Assembly (NCBI GenBank): GCA_910587595.1 | Contig: CAJULQ010000001.1 | Location: 310,001-374,000, forward strand | Reading direction: 5' to 3' | Source: an uncultured Christensenellaceae bacterium | GTDB taxonomy: Bacteria; Bacillota; Clostridia; Christensenellales; Pumilibacteraceae | DNA length: 64,000 bases | In this document: in pieces, positions 42,304-50,411 of the stretch | Layout: each line of letters opens with the position of its first letter | How positions within the stretch are numbered: the first letter of the stretch is position 1 | Notes under the pieces: generated by a model | What the model was told of the DNA's origin: nothing | The model's database searches: none | The model's input: the letters and a program-made list of their open reading frames with translations, nothing else | Program-made: the position numbers and the translations under genes

Positions 42304-42389
42304 ACCATACAAGCAAAAGGCATGTCCTCGCCCGCTCGCCTACGCATAAATTTTTCGGTTTGTTTTCGCTGTTTTTCGGGCAAAATCGT

Positions 42390-42418
42390 TTGACTTTCCT
42401 TTTTCTTCATGCTACAAT
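42390..42418 (+). promoter_or_regulatory. promoter of tRNA-Ala
   Basis: TTGACT and TACAAT are separated by 17 bases; the -10 box ends 16 bases before the mature tRNA, a normal distance. Confidence 0.75.
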
Positions 42419-42434
42419 ACTATACGTACCGCAA

Positions 42435-42511
<77 letters not shown>

Positions 42512-42605
42512 ATTCGTTTGCGTTTGAACACCGATATACAATATATATTTGTAAACGGTGTCGCAGGCGCGGTATTCAAAAAAACTTTTGAATACAAATA
42601 AAGTT

Positions 42606-42645
42606 ATAGGCATATCGAAAGAAATTTCGGTGCGCCTATTTTTTT
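42606..42645 (+). terminator. intrinsic terminator downstream of tRNA-Ala
   Basis: ATAGGC pairs with GCCTAT and an inner TCGAAA with TTTCG, followed by seven T. It would end the tRNA-Ala transcript. Confidence 0.7.
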
Positions 42646-42703
42646 GTGGTTAGGGTTCTCCAAGATTTAGCCTTTCGTGGTGGCAGTTGTAGCACGGGTT
42701 CTC

Positions 42704-42844
42704 GTAAATGTAAACGGCAAAAAATCATCGCTGAAAATTATAAGGTTAAAAGTCAAACAGAAATGTTTGGCTTTTTTCTTATGCACTAAATGCAATGATT
42801 TTTTGGTAATTATCAGTAAATAAAAGCTCGTCGTTTACATTTAC
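42704..42844. repeat. 13-bp perfect inverted repeat around a terminator
   Basis: GTAAATGTAAACG at 42704-42716 has its exact reverse complement at 42832-42844. A second, looser match (AAAAAATCAT and its complement) lies just inside both arms. The arms flank the terminator at 42750-42777. Confidence 0.55.
42750..42777 (+). terminator. intrinsic terminator
   Basis: AAGTCAAAC pairs with GTTTGGCTT (one G-U pair) around AGAAAT, followed by six T. No gene is seen immediately upstream of it, which suggests a short RNA or a decayed gene between 42650 and 42750. Confidence 0.65.
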
Positions 42845-42935
42845 ATAATGATTACAAAATGAGTTTGCCTCTTACCGAACAGTGCTACCGTGCCCCTGCC
42901 GAAAGGCAGAAATAAAATCTTGGAGGTAAATCCAA

Positions 42936-43208
42936 ATGAAAGAAGAAAACAAGACAAGAGAGAACGAAAGAATGTACTATCTTTCCGAGTTCTCGTACCA
43001 TGACGGTGAGTACGACGTCACATTCAATATCGTGGATGTAGACTTTTTCCGTCAGACCGTTACCGTGGCTATATCGAGGTGCGGGCAGATTAAACAAGAT
43101 ACGTTTCCCCTGCTCCGAGATAAAGACAGTAAGCTGTATTTCGAGTATGGGCTGTTCTATGAAAACAAGATCCAACTCGAAGATTTCAAACACATTGAGG
43201 AGAAATAA
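42936..43208 (+). CDS. small acidic protein of plasmid/ICE type, unknown function
   Basis: A 90-residue soluble product preceded by an excellent GGAGG at 42922-42926. It begins with a charged segment KEENKTRENERMYYLSEFSY and has many Asp/Glu (DGEYDVTFNIVDVDFF). No family recognised. It is the first gene of a run of tightly spaced plus-strand genes and the next starts three bases after its stop. Confidence 0.75.
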   Translation: MKEENKTRENERMYYLSEFSYHDGEYDVTFNIVDVDFFRQTVTVAISRCGQIKQDTFPLLRDKDSKLYFEYGLFYENKIQLEDFKHIEEK

Positions 43209-43211
43209 GTT

Positions 43212-43325
43212 ATGAACGAAACGTATTTACAAATCATGCAACAAGACTTTCCGAAAGATTTTACCGATGATGACGAATTTATATCGGCATTGTTAGATTG
43301 GTGCGAAAACAAGGAGGACAAATAA
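43212..43325 (+). CDS. very short protein, unknown function
   Basis: A 37-codon frame starting ATG at 43212 (MNETYLQIMQQDFPKDFTDD) and ending ENKEDK. It fills the space between two genes exactly: it begins three bases after the previous stop and its TAA overlaps the next ATG. It contains a strong AAGGAGG that serves the next gene. Net acidic. It could be real or just the coupling spacer. Confidence 0.5.
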   Translation: MNETYLQIMQQDFPKDFTDDDEFISALLDWCENKEDK

Positions 43326-43789
43326 TGAAAGTATTTATAGGCGGCTCTATCGCCATTGACTATCTTGACTATAACGTGCAAGACGAGTTAGACAAGTATA
43401 TGCAAGGTGAGTTGGAAATTCTTATCGGTGACGCTTACGGGATTGACAGCTTGGTACAAAAGTATTTGACGGAAAACAGCTACGAAAACGTAACGGTCTA
43501 TGCAAGCAACGGACGCGCAAGAAATAATATAGGCGGTTGGAAAGTACAAGCTATCGACGTTCCGAGCTATGTACACGGCAGAGAGTTCTATACACAAAAA
43601 GATATGGCTATGACTGCCGACTGTGATTTCGGTTTTATGATATGGAACGAGGAGAGCAAAGGCACGCAAGAGAACATATTGCGTTTCGTCCTTATAAACA
43701 AAGGCGTGAACGTGTATCTTCCCTATCGGCGTCAGATGAAATCTATAAACTGTTACAACGATTATAAATACTTATTGGAGGACTTATGA
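43325..43789 (+). CDS. SLOG/YspA-like Rossmann-fold protein
   Basis: A 154-residue product beginning MKVFIGGSIAIDYLD, with EILIGDAYGIDSLVQKYL and, later, TADCDFGFMIWNEESKGTQ. The pattern (GGS near the start, GDxxGID, a C-terminal GT-rich loop) resembles SLOG-type nucleotide-binding proteins such as YspA (DUF2493). Ligand and role unknown. SLOG proteins occur in nucleotide-signalling defence systems; here it is next to ArdA in a plasmid/ICE-like block. The ATG follows AAGGAGG and overlaps the previous stop; its own stop overlaps the ardA start. Confidence 0.7.
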   Translation: MKVFIGGSIAIDYLDYNVQDELDKYMQGELEILIGDAYGIDSLVQKYLTENSYENVTVYASNGRARNNIGGWKVQAIDVPSYVHGREFYTQKDMAMTADCDFGFMIWNEESKGTQENILRFVLINKGVNVYLPYRRQMKSINCYNDYKYLLEDL

Positions 43790-44337
43790 GCAACATTTCA
43801 ATGGTAATAGGCTCGTGGGGTTCGTACAACGAATGTAACGAGCGAGCGTTAGGCAGCAAATGGCTGGACTTCGACGACTACGACGATTGGGACGAAATCG
43901 TGGAAGAACTCACACACGAAGGCTTTGAGTTGGACGGTATCGACGAAGAACTGTTTGTGCAAGACATCGAAGGTATCCCCCATTTCAGCGCCGATTGGGA
44001 CAACACGCACCCCAAAGAGATATTCGAACTCATAAAGAAATCCGGCGTGTTAGACAGTGAATACAAATACGAGCTTATGCAAGCTTTTTGCGAGGTTAGA
44101 TCGTTCAATGAATGGTCTAACCTCGTTGAACAATATGAGGACGATTGGGACAGAGATATCGTCTTTTACAGAAACATGACAATGCTTGATGTTGCTTACG
44201 AACTCATAGACGAGTGCTACGACTTGGAGAAGATACTCGGACATCTCTCCTGCTATTTCGACTATGACGCATTTGCGCGGGATCTCAGCTACGACGGATA
44301 CACCGAAACGGAACACGGTGTAATTGAAATAAGATAA
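43786..44337 (+). CDS. ardA: ArdA family antirestriction protein
   Basis: ArdA mimics B-form DNA and blocks type I restriction enzymes, protecting a mobile element entering a new host. The 183 residues have the typical start (SMVIGSWGSYNECNERALGSKWL), EELFVQDIEGIPHFS and a C-terminal AFARDLSYDGY stretch. The protein is strongly acidic, with Asp/Glu spread throughout (LDFDDYDDWDEIVEEL), as expected for a DNA mimic. The ATG overlaps the previous stop (ATGA). It is the best single sign that this block came from a conjugative or plasmid element. Confidence 0.88.
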   Translation: MSNISMVIGSWGSYNECNERALGSKWLDFDDYDDWDEIVEELTHEGFELDGIDEELFVQDIEGIPHFSADWDNTHPKEIFELIKKSGVLDSEYKYELMQAFCEVRSFNEWSNLVEQYEDDWDRDIVFYRNMTMLDVAYELIDECYDLEKILGHLSCYFDYDAFARDLSYDGYTETEHGVIEIR

Positions 44338-44362
44338 ATAAACTAAAAGGAGAATTTTTATT

Positions 44363-44791
44363 ATGAAAAACAACAACCAACCTACAACGGAACAGAAAAA
44401 GGAAAAAGCAATCGAGCTGATGAAACAGCTCAATATCTACAAGCCGTTCATCGACGATTTCAAAGACAAGAATCTTGTATGTTTCTTCGAGAACTGCATC
44501 GGCTTTTGGGTTTACCAAGAACCCGAAATCGAGGCAAAAATGCGCGAAATAGAGAACGAGTATAACTGCATGGTTTATGCCATCACGCACGAGTTCACCA
44601 ATATAGGCGAGTTATACAATTTTCTTATCGTTCCCAACTATCCCGAAGAATGGGACGAGCTTATATATGCGCAAAACGGCAACGAATATATTACTTACGC
44701 TTACGTATGGAACAAGTCGGACGATTGGTGCAGCGAGTTCGGCAGCATTAGCATACAATCTGCTGTCGGCGGAATACGGAGGGTTGGATAA
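44363..44791 (+). CDS. plasmid/ICE-type hypothetical protein
   Basis: A 142-residue soluble, acidic protein without a recognised domain. It starts with a charged helix (TEQKKEKAIELMKQLNIYKP), then FFENCIGFWVYQEPEIEAKM and LYNFLIVPNYPEEWDELIYA. An AAGGAG site precedes the ATG by about 11 bases. Its stop overlaps the next start (TAATG). The neighbours (ArdA before, PcfK/PcfJ after) suggest it belongs to element maintenance or host takeover. Confidence 0.75.
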   Translation: MKNNNQPTTEQKKEKAIELMKQLNIYKPFIDDFKDKNLVCFFENCIGFWVYQEPEIEAKMREIENEYNCMVYAITHEFTNIGELYNFLIVPNYPEEWDELIYAQNGNEYITYAYVWNKSDDWCSEFGSISIQSAVGGIRRVG

Positions 44792-45102
44792 TGAAAAAAG
44801 TTTACATAGTGCAATTCGATTGGTCTACGCCCGATGCAAGTGGCATAGACCTTTATGTTTACGGCACATACGACAAGGCATACGACAAATTCAAAGAACT
44901 TATCTGTGCCGAGCGCAATCCCGAAAATTCGTGGGTCGGCGACATTGAGTTTGACGACGACGGTTACCCTATCGACGATCACTACGAATTCGATTTCGAG
45001 GATAACAATTCTTGCGAATCCGAGGTATGGTGGCACATTACGGACAAGAACGACTGGTATACGCACTCGTTTATAGACTTACGCGTGATGGAGGTTATGT
45101 AA
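44791..45102 (+). CDS. very acidic small protein, possible DNA mimic
   Basis: A 103-residue product in which Asp and Glu make up roughly a quarter of residues; DIEFDDDGYPIDDHYEFDFE is the densest stretch. Also aromatic-rich (WSTPDAS, EVWWHIT). No family recognised. Its charge and its place five hundred bases after ardA invite comparison with anti-defence DNA mimics, but nothing shows such a role. A GGATAATG junction couples it to the previous gene. Confidence 0.72.
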   Translation: MKKVYIVQFDWSTPDASGIDLYVYGTYDKAYDKFKELICAERNPENSWVGDIEFDDDGYPIDDHYEFDFEDNNSCESEVWWHITDKNDWYTHSFIDLRVMEVM

Positions 45103-45104
45103 CA

Positions 45105-45308
45105 ATGAACAGATTTAAGACACTGGCGTATATTAACTCACTGAACATTGAAAAGACACAGCCCGAAATAAAAGACGAAATAACGGTACTTGAAAAGATC
45201 GGAGATAATGACTACATAGTAGATTACAAGGGCGTGAAATGTCACGCTCTTTTTAATTGGTATGTGTGCGCCTACTTCGCCGATGATATTTATGGGAGGA
45301 TTAACTAA
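45105..45308 (+). CDS. small protein, unknown function
   Basis: A 67-residue product (MNRFKTLAYINSLNIEKTQ at the start, FNWYVCAYFADDIYGRIN at the end), starting two bases after the previous stop with GGAGGT upstream. The in-frame extension before this ATG reads the previous gene out of frame. Mixed charge, no membrane segment. Its stop overlaps the next ATG. Confidence 0.65.
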   Translation: MNRFKTLAYINSLNIEKTQPEIKDEITVLEKIGDNDYIVDYKGVKCHALFNWYVCAYFADDIYGRIN

Positions 45309-45844
45309 TGAAAGAACGAGAAATAACCATTTACGACAACTATTACAGCTTGGATAGAGAGAAAACCACTCGAGAATATTTATTCGAGGAATGCGCCTAT
45401 GAGAACGGTTGGAACTCACCGGAAGATATACCCAATGAGCGTGTGAAAGATGAAATATATTATCAAGACTGCGAACTGTGGGAATACCTTGCCGACGATT
45501 TGGAAGCACTATTTGGTAAGAACGTGTACTTACTTACAGGAACGTGCGGGCGTTGGAACGGCCCGTCGCAAGGCGGAAAGTTTATCCGTTCGCTAAACGA
45601 TTTTACGGACTGTATAGAACACTTAGACAGTGTACGCATTTTCGATAAAAACGGGCATTTATACATACACGGTAGCCATCATGACGGAAGCGACGATTAC
45701 GAACTCAAACGCCTAACACATAAAGGTTACGAACTTGCGGCCAGCAATCACTTCGCACTCGATAGGCATTTACATACTACCATTATGCGTTACAATTTCT
45801 ACTCTGCTTTGCCTAAGTTTGCTCAAAAGGTCTACGGCATATGA
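45308..45844 (+). CDS. plasmid/ICE-type hypothetical protein
   Basis: A 178-residue soluble protein. Noticeable stretches: EECAYENGWNSPEDIPNERV, LLTGTCGRWNGPSQGG and a His-rich HLYIHGSHHDGSDDYELKRL. Proteins of this look occur in Firmicutes conjugative elements, but I cannot name the family. A GGGAGG site lies before the ATG, and the stop overlaps the next gene (ATGA). Confidence 0.75.
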   Translation: MKEREITIYDNYYSLDREKTTREYLFEECAYENGWNSPEDIPNERVKDEIYYQDCELWEYLADDLEALFGKNVYLLTGTCGRWNGPSQGGKFIRSLNDFTDCIEHLDSVRIFDKNGHLYIHGSHHDGSDDYELKRLTHKGYELAASNHFALDRHLHTTIMRYNFYSALPKFAQKVYGI

Positions 45845-46071
45845 AAAATTACGGTTACAAAGTTTGCTACAAGCAACAAGGCAAAAACAAATATAAGCTC
45901 TATGTTATAGTCAACACCTACGATCTGGCACAGTGGCATATTCGTTGGTATGAAAATCATTCGCCTCCAAACAGAAAGACACAACAGCCGCTAAACAACG
46001 TTGAATGGCTGGTTATCCCTATTAAGACCAATACCGAATACAAGCGTTTATGGCGCGGCTGTCCGTTCTAG
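45841..46071 (+). CDS. small basic protein, unknown function
   Basis: A 76-residue, Lys/Tyr/Trp-rich product (MKNYGYKVCYKQQGKNKYKL; AQWHIRWYENH; RLWRGCPF). It is basic, unlike its neighbours, so it may bind nucleic acid. Coupled to the previous gene by an ATGA overlap. Confidence 0.65.
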   Translation: MKNYGYKVCYKQQGKNKYKLYVIVNTYDLAQWHIRWYENHSPPNRKTQQPLNNVEWLVIPIKTNTEYKRLWRGCPF

Positions 46072-46133
46072 CTACGGATAGTCGCGTCTTTTCTTTTATC
46101 CACAAAACAAATTTCAAATAAGGAGTTTACACA

Positions 46134-46343
46134 ATGAAAATATCCAAAGAAAAACTTTACTATCTTTGCAACAAATATCAATGGTTCACGAACGGTGACT
46201 GCAAACAATACGATATGCTCTTTGACAGCAACAAACAAGGTGCAAGTCTTAAAAAATTGGCAACTATTATTTGGATTTGCTCGAACGATTGGAACGAGCA
46301 AGACATTCTCGAAATCTTAAAACAGGAGGCAGATTTACAATGA
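46134..46343 (+). CDS. small protein, unknown function
   Basis: A 69-residue product (MKISKEKLYYLCNKYQWFTN; WICSNDWNEQDILEILK) with an AAGGAG site upstream. It has two halves that look helical and ends in EADLQ. Its stop overlaps the start of the PcfK-like gene, so it is probably part of that set. Confidence 0.7.
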   Translation: MKISKEKLYYLCNKYQWFTNGDCKQYDMLFDSNKQGASLKKLATIIWICSNDWNEQDILEILKQEADLQ

Positions 46344-47005
46344 CTACTCTCAATCTTACCGCCAACGGCAAACCGCAAGAACTAATACTTGCCTACTTGC
46401 AAGAGAATGTAAGCAACGTTCTTGCCGAGAAGATAAACAACGGAACGCCGTTTACAAAAAACGGCAAACAACTCACCAACAAAAAGACGCTTGACGGGTT
46501 TATGAACTTTGCGAGCGACGAAGCCAAGAAACTTGCCGAGAAAAACGCAAGATCGGCGTGCGTGGAAGATTCCGTCGTGTACGGCTGGGCTATCCACTAC
46601 TTTGAAGAAGATTCTATCGAAGGCAAACTTTTCAACGAGGACGGCACGGAATACGCACCGCCTGCCAAGTGCCGGAAGGTCGAAAGCAAGCTCGTAAAAG
46701 TAGAGCCGCCCAAGCCGAAACAACAGCAAACGTCTTTGTGGGATATGATCGCAACCGAAGAAAAGAAAACAGTAGCCGAACAAACCGACGACCACGAACT
46801 CGTAGACAATACAGACAGCAAGGACAATGGCGAAGAACGGAACAAGTTTATACAGACGGACGGCAAAACAATAGACACCGTAACCGGCGAAGTGATGGAC
46901 AAGCCAACGGAAGACGTTACACCTACCGTGTCCCCTTCCTCATTCGACGAAGATACGGCTGTCTATCTTTTCAAACTGCTCGACGGCAAAATGGACATTG
47001 CGTGA
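46340..47005 (+). CDS. PcfK-like protein
   Basis: The first 110 residues match the PcfK-like family of conjugative plasmids: ELILAYLQENVSNVLAEKIN, SDEAKKLAEKNARSACVEDS and VVYGWAIHYFEEDSIEGKLF. The rest is a long acidic, low-complexity tail (EEKKTVAEQTDDHELVDN; VTGEVMDKPTEDVTP). 221 residues from the ATG at 46340, which overlaps the previous stop and has AGGAGG upstream. PcfJ follows directly, as in plasmid pCF10-like and ICE clusters. Confidence 0.83.
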   Translation: MTTLNLTANGKPQELILAYLQENVSNVLAEKINNGTPFTKNGKQLTNKKTLDGFMNFASDEAKKLAEKNARSACVEDSVVYGWAIHYFEEDSIEGKLFNEDGTEYAPPAKCRKVESKLVKVEPPKPKQQQTSLWDMIATEEKKTVAEQTDDHELVDNTDSKDNGEERNKFIQTDGKTIDTVTGEVMDKPTEDVTPTVSPSSFDEDTAVYLFKLLDGKMDIA

Positions 47006-47015
47006 GGTGAACACT

Positions 47016-48344
47016 ATGACGATAGAAGATGCAGAAAAACAGTCAATACCGAAATACATAGCCGAGCGTATACGCAAGCAAGACTTTAAGGTATATCCCA
47101 AATCCAATACGTACGTTCGGTTTTATGCATTCCTTAAATTGTGGAAACGCAAAGAACTCATAAAGATCACCGTTGCCGTAAAGCATTACCGCAAAAAGCT
47201 GTATATGAAAATAGTAGCAGTCCACGGCGTTCATGCAGAGAACTGCTACGTAAAAGATATAGAGTACAATTACTTTTCGTCTATGGGTTTTCGCGTGGGC
47301 TGGTACGCCGAAGGCATACAGAGTTACCAAAAATGGTACGAGCGCGGCTGGGGTTGGGCGGATGACAGATACTACGATCCTTACGCCCCTATCGTAAATT
47401 ACGAAGTTGTGGACAAGCTCCCCGAATATAAGTACAGTGCATACAAGCAATACGGCTATGTAAACTTATTCAAATACTTACGGGCTTACGAGAAATATCC
47501 GCAAGCGGAGATGTTCGTTAAGTTCGGATTGTCGGCCTACGCGTTAAGCAAGCAACTACTGGAAAAGTCGGCAAAAGACAAGAAGTTCAGAACGTGGCTC
47601 ATACAGCACCGCAACGAACTGTCTACAGGATGTTACTATGTGAGCACGATACTGCTCTCATACAAGTCGGGCAAATCTCTGAACGATGCGCAAATATTCG
47701 AACGACAGAAGAAAAGCTTTTGCAACAGGAACGGAAGCTATCCTGCGTTACGGCGGTTCTTTAAGGGTAAGATAGATAAGTTCTTGGAATACATAAACAA
47801 GCAAGATACAAGCATAGCCACCTACCACGACTACTACCAAGCATGCACTTACCTCGGCTTAGATATGGCCGAAGACAAAAACGTATTCCCTCACGACTTT
47901 CAACGCTGGCATGACATACGCATAGACGAATACCACACGGCAAAAGCCATGAAAGACGCCGAGGATCGCAAAGAGTTTTATGCGCAGTTTGCAAGCGTTG
48001 CCGAAAAGTACCTGCCGTTACAAAAGAGCGGCAAAGACACGTTCGTCGTCATCATAGCACAAAGTCCGAGCGATTTAATGCATGAGGGCAACACACTCCA
48101 CCACTGTGTAGGACGCATGAACTACGACCAAAAATTCGTGCGAGAAGAAAGTCTTATCTTCTTTGTGCGGAACGCAAGCCAACCCGATACGCCGTTCGTA
48201 ACGCTGGAATACTCACTTAAAAACAAAAAGATATTGCAGTGCTACGGCGAGCATGATCACAGGCCGGACGAACGTGTATTGGAATTCGTAAACAAGAAGT
48301 GGCTACCTTACGCCAACAGAAAACTTAAACAGATAGCGGCATGA
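47016..48344 (+). CDS. PcfJ-like protein
   Basis: A 442-residue protein of the PcfJ family (named from enterococcal plasmid pCF10 conjugation genes; molecular role unclear). The C-terminal third is the conserved part: SPSDLMHEGNTLHHCVGRMN, ESLIFFVRNASQPDTPFVTL and QCYGEHDHRPDERVLEFVNK. The Tyr/Lys-rich N-terminal two thirds are mostly helical. An AGGTGA site decides the ATG at 47016, 11 bases after the PcfK-like stop. This is the largest gene of the block. Confidence 0.87.
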   Translation: MTIEDAEKQSIPKYIAERIRKQDFKVYPKSNTYVRFYAFLKLWKRKELIKITVAVKHYRKKLYMKIVAVHGVHAENCYVKDIEYNYFSSMGFRVGWYAEGIQSYQKWYERGWGWADDRYYDPYAPIVNYEVVDKLPEYKYSAYKQYGYVNLFKYLRAYEKYPQAEMFVKFGLSAYALSKQLLEKSAKDKKFRTWLIQHRNELSTGCYYVSTILLSYKSGKSLNDAQIFERQKKSFCNRNGSYPALRRFFKGKIDKFLEYINKQDTSIATYHDYYQACTYLGLDMAEDKNVFPHDFQRWHDIRIDEYHTAKAMKDAEDRKEFYAQFASVAEKYLPLQKSGKDTFVVIIAQSPSDLMHEGNTLHHCVGRMNYDQKFVREESLIFFVRNASQPDTPFVTLEYSLKNKKILQCYGEHDHRPDERVLEFVNKKWLPYANRKLKQIAA

Positions 48345-48363
48345 CCGCAAAGGAAAAAACACT

Positions 48364-48687
48364 ATGAACAATTATTACAGAATTACAGGGTACTGCGAAC
48401 AAGAGGATTTTTGCTTTATTCTCGACTGCTACGGCGCTTTTGAAAAGCTATGGCAGTTCAGCTCGTTTCTGATACAGAAGGGCTTAAAAGTTTTGGAAGT
48501 AGGCGCTGAAAGCAAGTTTGCAGACGGGAATCTTTCGCGCATAGTAGAAAATACCGAGAAAATAGTTTTACGCGCCAACGCCAAAGGAAAGCCCGAATAC
48601 GTGACACAGACAGTAGACGGGGTTACTTATACAGCGGTGAAGGTTGCGGATAAAGTCTACGTGCCGGATAGATCACAAATAGCTTAA
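48364..48687 (+). CDS. plasmid/ICE-type hypothetical protein
   Basis: A 107-residue product, MNNYYRITGYCEQEDFCFIL at the start, then FEKLWQFSSFLIQKGLKVLE. Close relatives of this start are common in Firmicutes conjugative elements, to my knowledge without a function. It is the last gene of the block. Its stop codon overlaps the galactokinase stop on the other strand by three bases, so the block ends without any spacer or terminator. Confidence 0.75.
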   Translation: MNNYYRITGYCEQEDFCFILDCYGAFEKLWQFSSFLIQKGLKVLEVGAESKFADGNLSRIVENTEKIVLRANAKGKPEYVTQTVDGVTYTAVKVADKVYVPDRSQIA

Positions 48688-49806
48688 TTGAAATACAAAG
48701 TTAAAGCCGAGAGTTCAACATTGCCGTCGGCTATATCGGCATCATAAAATGAGCAGTCGTATCCCACGGCTTGCCTGTATTTTTGCGCAACGAATTTCTT
48801 GAAATCGTCAATGCCGCTTTTATGCACAAGGGATATGGTGCAACCGCCGAATCCGCCGCCCGTCATACGCGAGCCGACGCACGCAGGATGTGCTTGCGCG
48901 GCCTCGGCTAATGCATCAAGCTCGTTACCCGTTACTTCATACAATTCTTTCAGTGATTGATGCGATTCGTTCAGCAATTTGCCGAGCGCAGGTATATCTC
49001 CGCTTCTCATAGCGCCTGCCGCTTTCTCTACACGTGCGCACTCTGTCACATCTATTGCGTGTTTTCCCCGTGAGTAAATATTCGGTGGTCGAAAATTCGT
49101 CTTCGGATAAGTTTGCCAGACAGGCGATATTCCATATGGATTTCATCATACGAAAAGCCTCTTCGGTTTCTCTGCGCCGTTCGTTGTATTTACTTTTCAC
49201 AAGATTGTGCGGCTTGTTGCAGTTTACAATGACAAGCGCATATTCTCCCAATGTAAACGGAACGTACTCATGGGACACAGCTTTGCAATCCAAAAGCATG
49301 GCATTATCTTTCTTACCGAAAGCCGCTGTGTATTGATCCATAATACCGCAATTCACTCCCACATATTCCAGTTCGGCTTTCTGCGCAGCAAGAGCCATTG
49401 CCTTTTTATCGAGCGGCTCGCCCGCAAGCATAGCAAGAGCGGCTATGGTACTTACCTCTATTGCCGCCGAACTCGACAGTCCGCTTCCGAACGGCACGGT
49501 GCAATCGTGCAGCATATCGCAACCGACAATTTCATGTCCTGCGCTTTGCCAAACATACGCCGCACCTGCTTGGTAGTTGCCGTACTTCAAAGACTTATAA
49601 TCGCCCAGTTTATTTATATCGAGCGTCACCGCGTCGGGCAACGTCGTCCAACGCAAATGGATTTGGTTTGTTCCGTTGGGGCGAATATACACCGTATTGC
49701 AAAGCGACAACGCAGCGGGAAATACTTTGCCTCCGCAATAGTCGATATGCTCGCCGATAATATTTACTCTGCCTGCCGCACTGACTTTATACTTGTAGTC
49801 GCTCAT
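48684..49806 (-). pseudogene. galK: galactokinase, frameshifted
   Basis: Phosphorylates galactose in the Leloir pathway. The first part (from ATG 49806) has GRVNIIGEHIDYCGG, PFGSGLSSSAAIEVS and GVNCGIMDQYTA; the last part, in another frame, has VEKAAGAMRSGDIP and ACVGSRMTGGGFGGCTI. The frames meet at 49062-49069, a run of four A and four G: removing one base of the run would read TGKHAIDVTECARVEK through. The reading shift is +1, so a normal -1 slippage would not repair it. Either the gene is broken or the run was miscalled. The start overlaps the SGNH hydrolase stop (ATGA). Confidence 0.88.
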
Positions 49807-50411
49807 TGTTTTATCCCCGTTTTTCTCACAAGATAATTTATTAAAATATCTGCCATCCATTTATACCCCAAAGCATTCGGATGAATATCGTCCGTCATAT
49901 AAGTGGATAATACATCGCTCGGAATCGGTGGCATATCGCGGTAGTTATAAAAATCCACAATACCGATATGCCGTTTTTGTTGTATGCGATACAACACCGC
50001 GATCATTTTCTCGTATTGGGCGTTATGGAAGCAGGGGTTGGTATAAAACACAATTTCGCATTTCCAATGCTTTTGTATATAATCGATAATATATTCGATG
50101 GCACCTACCACGGTGAACGTGTCGGGTATTTCCGATAGTTCACCCAATGGCAAATTTTGCGTTGCATCGTTGGTGGATAACTGCACGATGAATGTGTTGA
50201 CTTCGGCTTTTGTATCGAAATCCGCAAGCCGCTCAACATACGACTGCGTGCCGTCCGTAACCTTAGCAAGCGTTGTGCCGCTGACGGCATTTTTCACGCA
50301 ACGCGCCTCTAAGCTACGTGCAATTTCTTCCACGAAGGAAACGCCGTCCGTTGCCGAGCCGAAAGTCACGGATGAGCCGAGAAAGCAAAACACAGGAACC
50401 ACTTTACTCAT
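49803..50411 (-). CDS. SGNH/GDSL-type hydrolase
   Basis: A 202-residue cytoplasmic esterase-like protein. Block I with the nucleophile is CFLGSSVTFGSATDG (Ser in GSS rather than GDS), block III is VQLSTNDATQN, and block V carries the Asp-His pair in MTDDIHPNALGY. It probably removes acetyl or other ester groups from sugars released by the neighbouring hydrolases. It lacks a signal peptide. It overlaps GH78 upstream and galactokinase downstream by ATGA junctions, which ties it to the operon. Confidence 0.88.
   Translation of the reverse strand: MSKVVPVFCFLGSSVTFGSATDGVSFVEEIARSLEARCVKNAVSGTTLAKVTDGTQSYVERLADFDTKAEVNTFIVQLSTNDATQNLPLGELSEIPDTFTVVGAIEYIIDYIQKHWKCEIVFYTNPCFHNAQYEKMIAVLYRIQQKRHIGIVDFYNYRDMPPIPSDVLSTYMTDDIHPNALGYKWMADILINYLVRKTGIKQ

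Noticed and set aside
42640..42735. Short minus-strand frame with a CYNCHHERL stretch
   Set aside because: The Cys/His pattern resembles the tail of a zinc-binding protein, but the frame is bounded by stops within about 25 codons and has no start or ribosome site. At most a gene remnant.
49062..49069. Programmed -1 frameshift as an explanation for galactokinase
   Set aside because: The second frame is +1 relative to the first, and galactokinases are not known to need frameshifting. A base insertion or read error is simpler.
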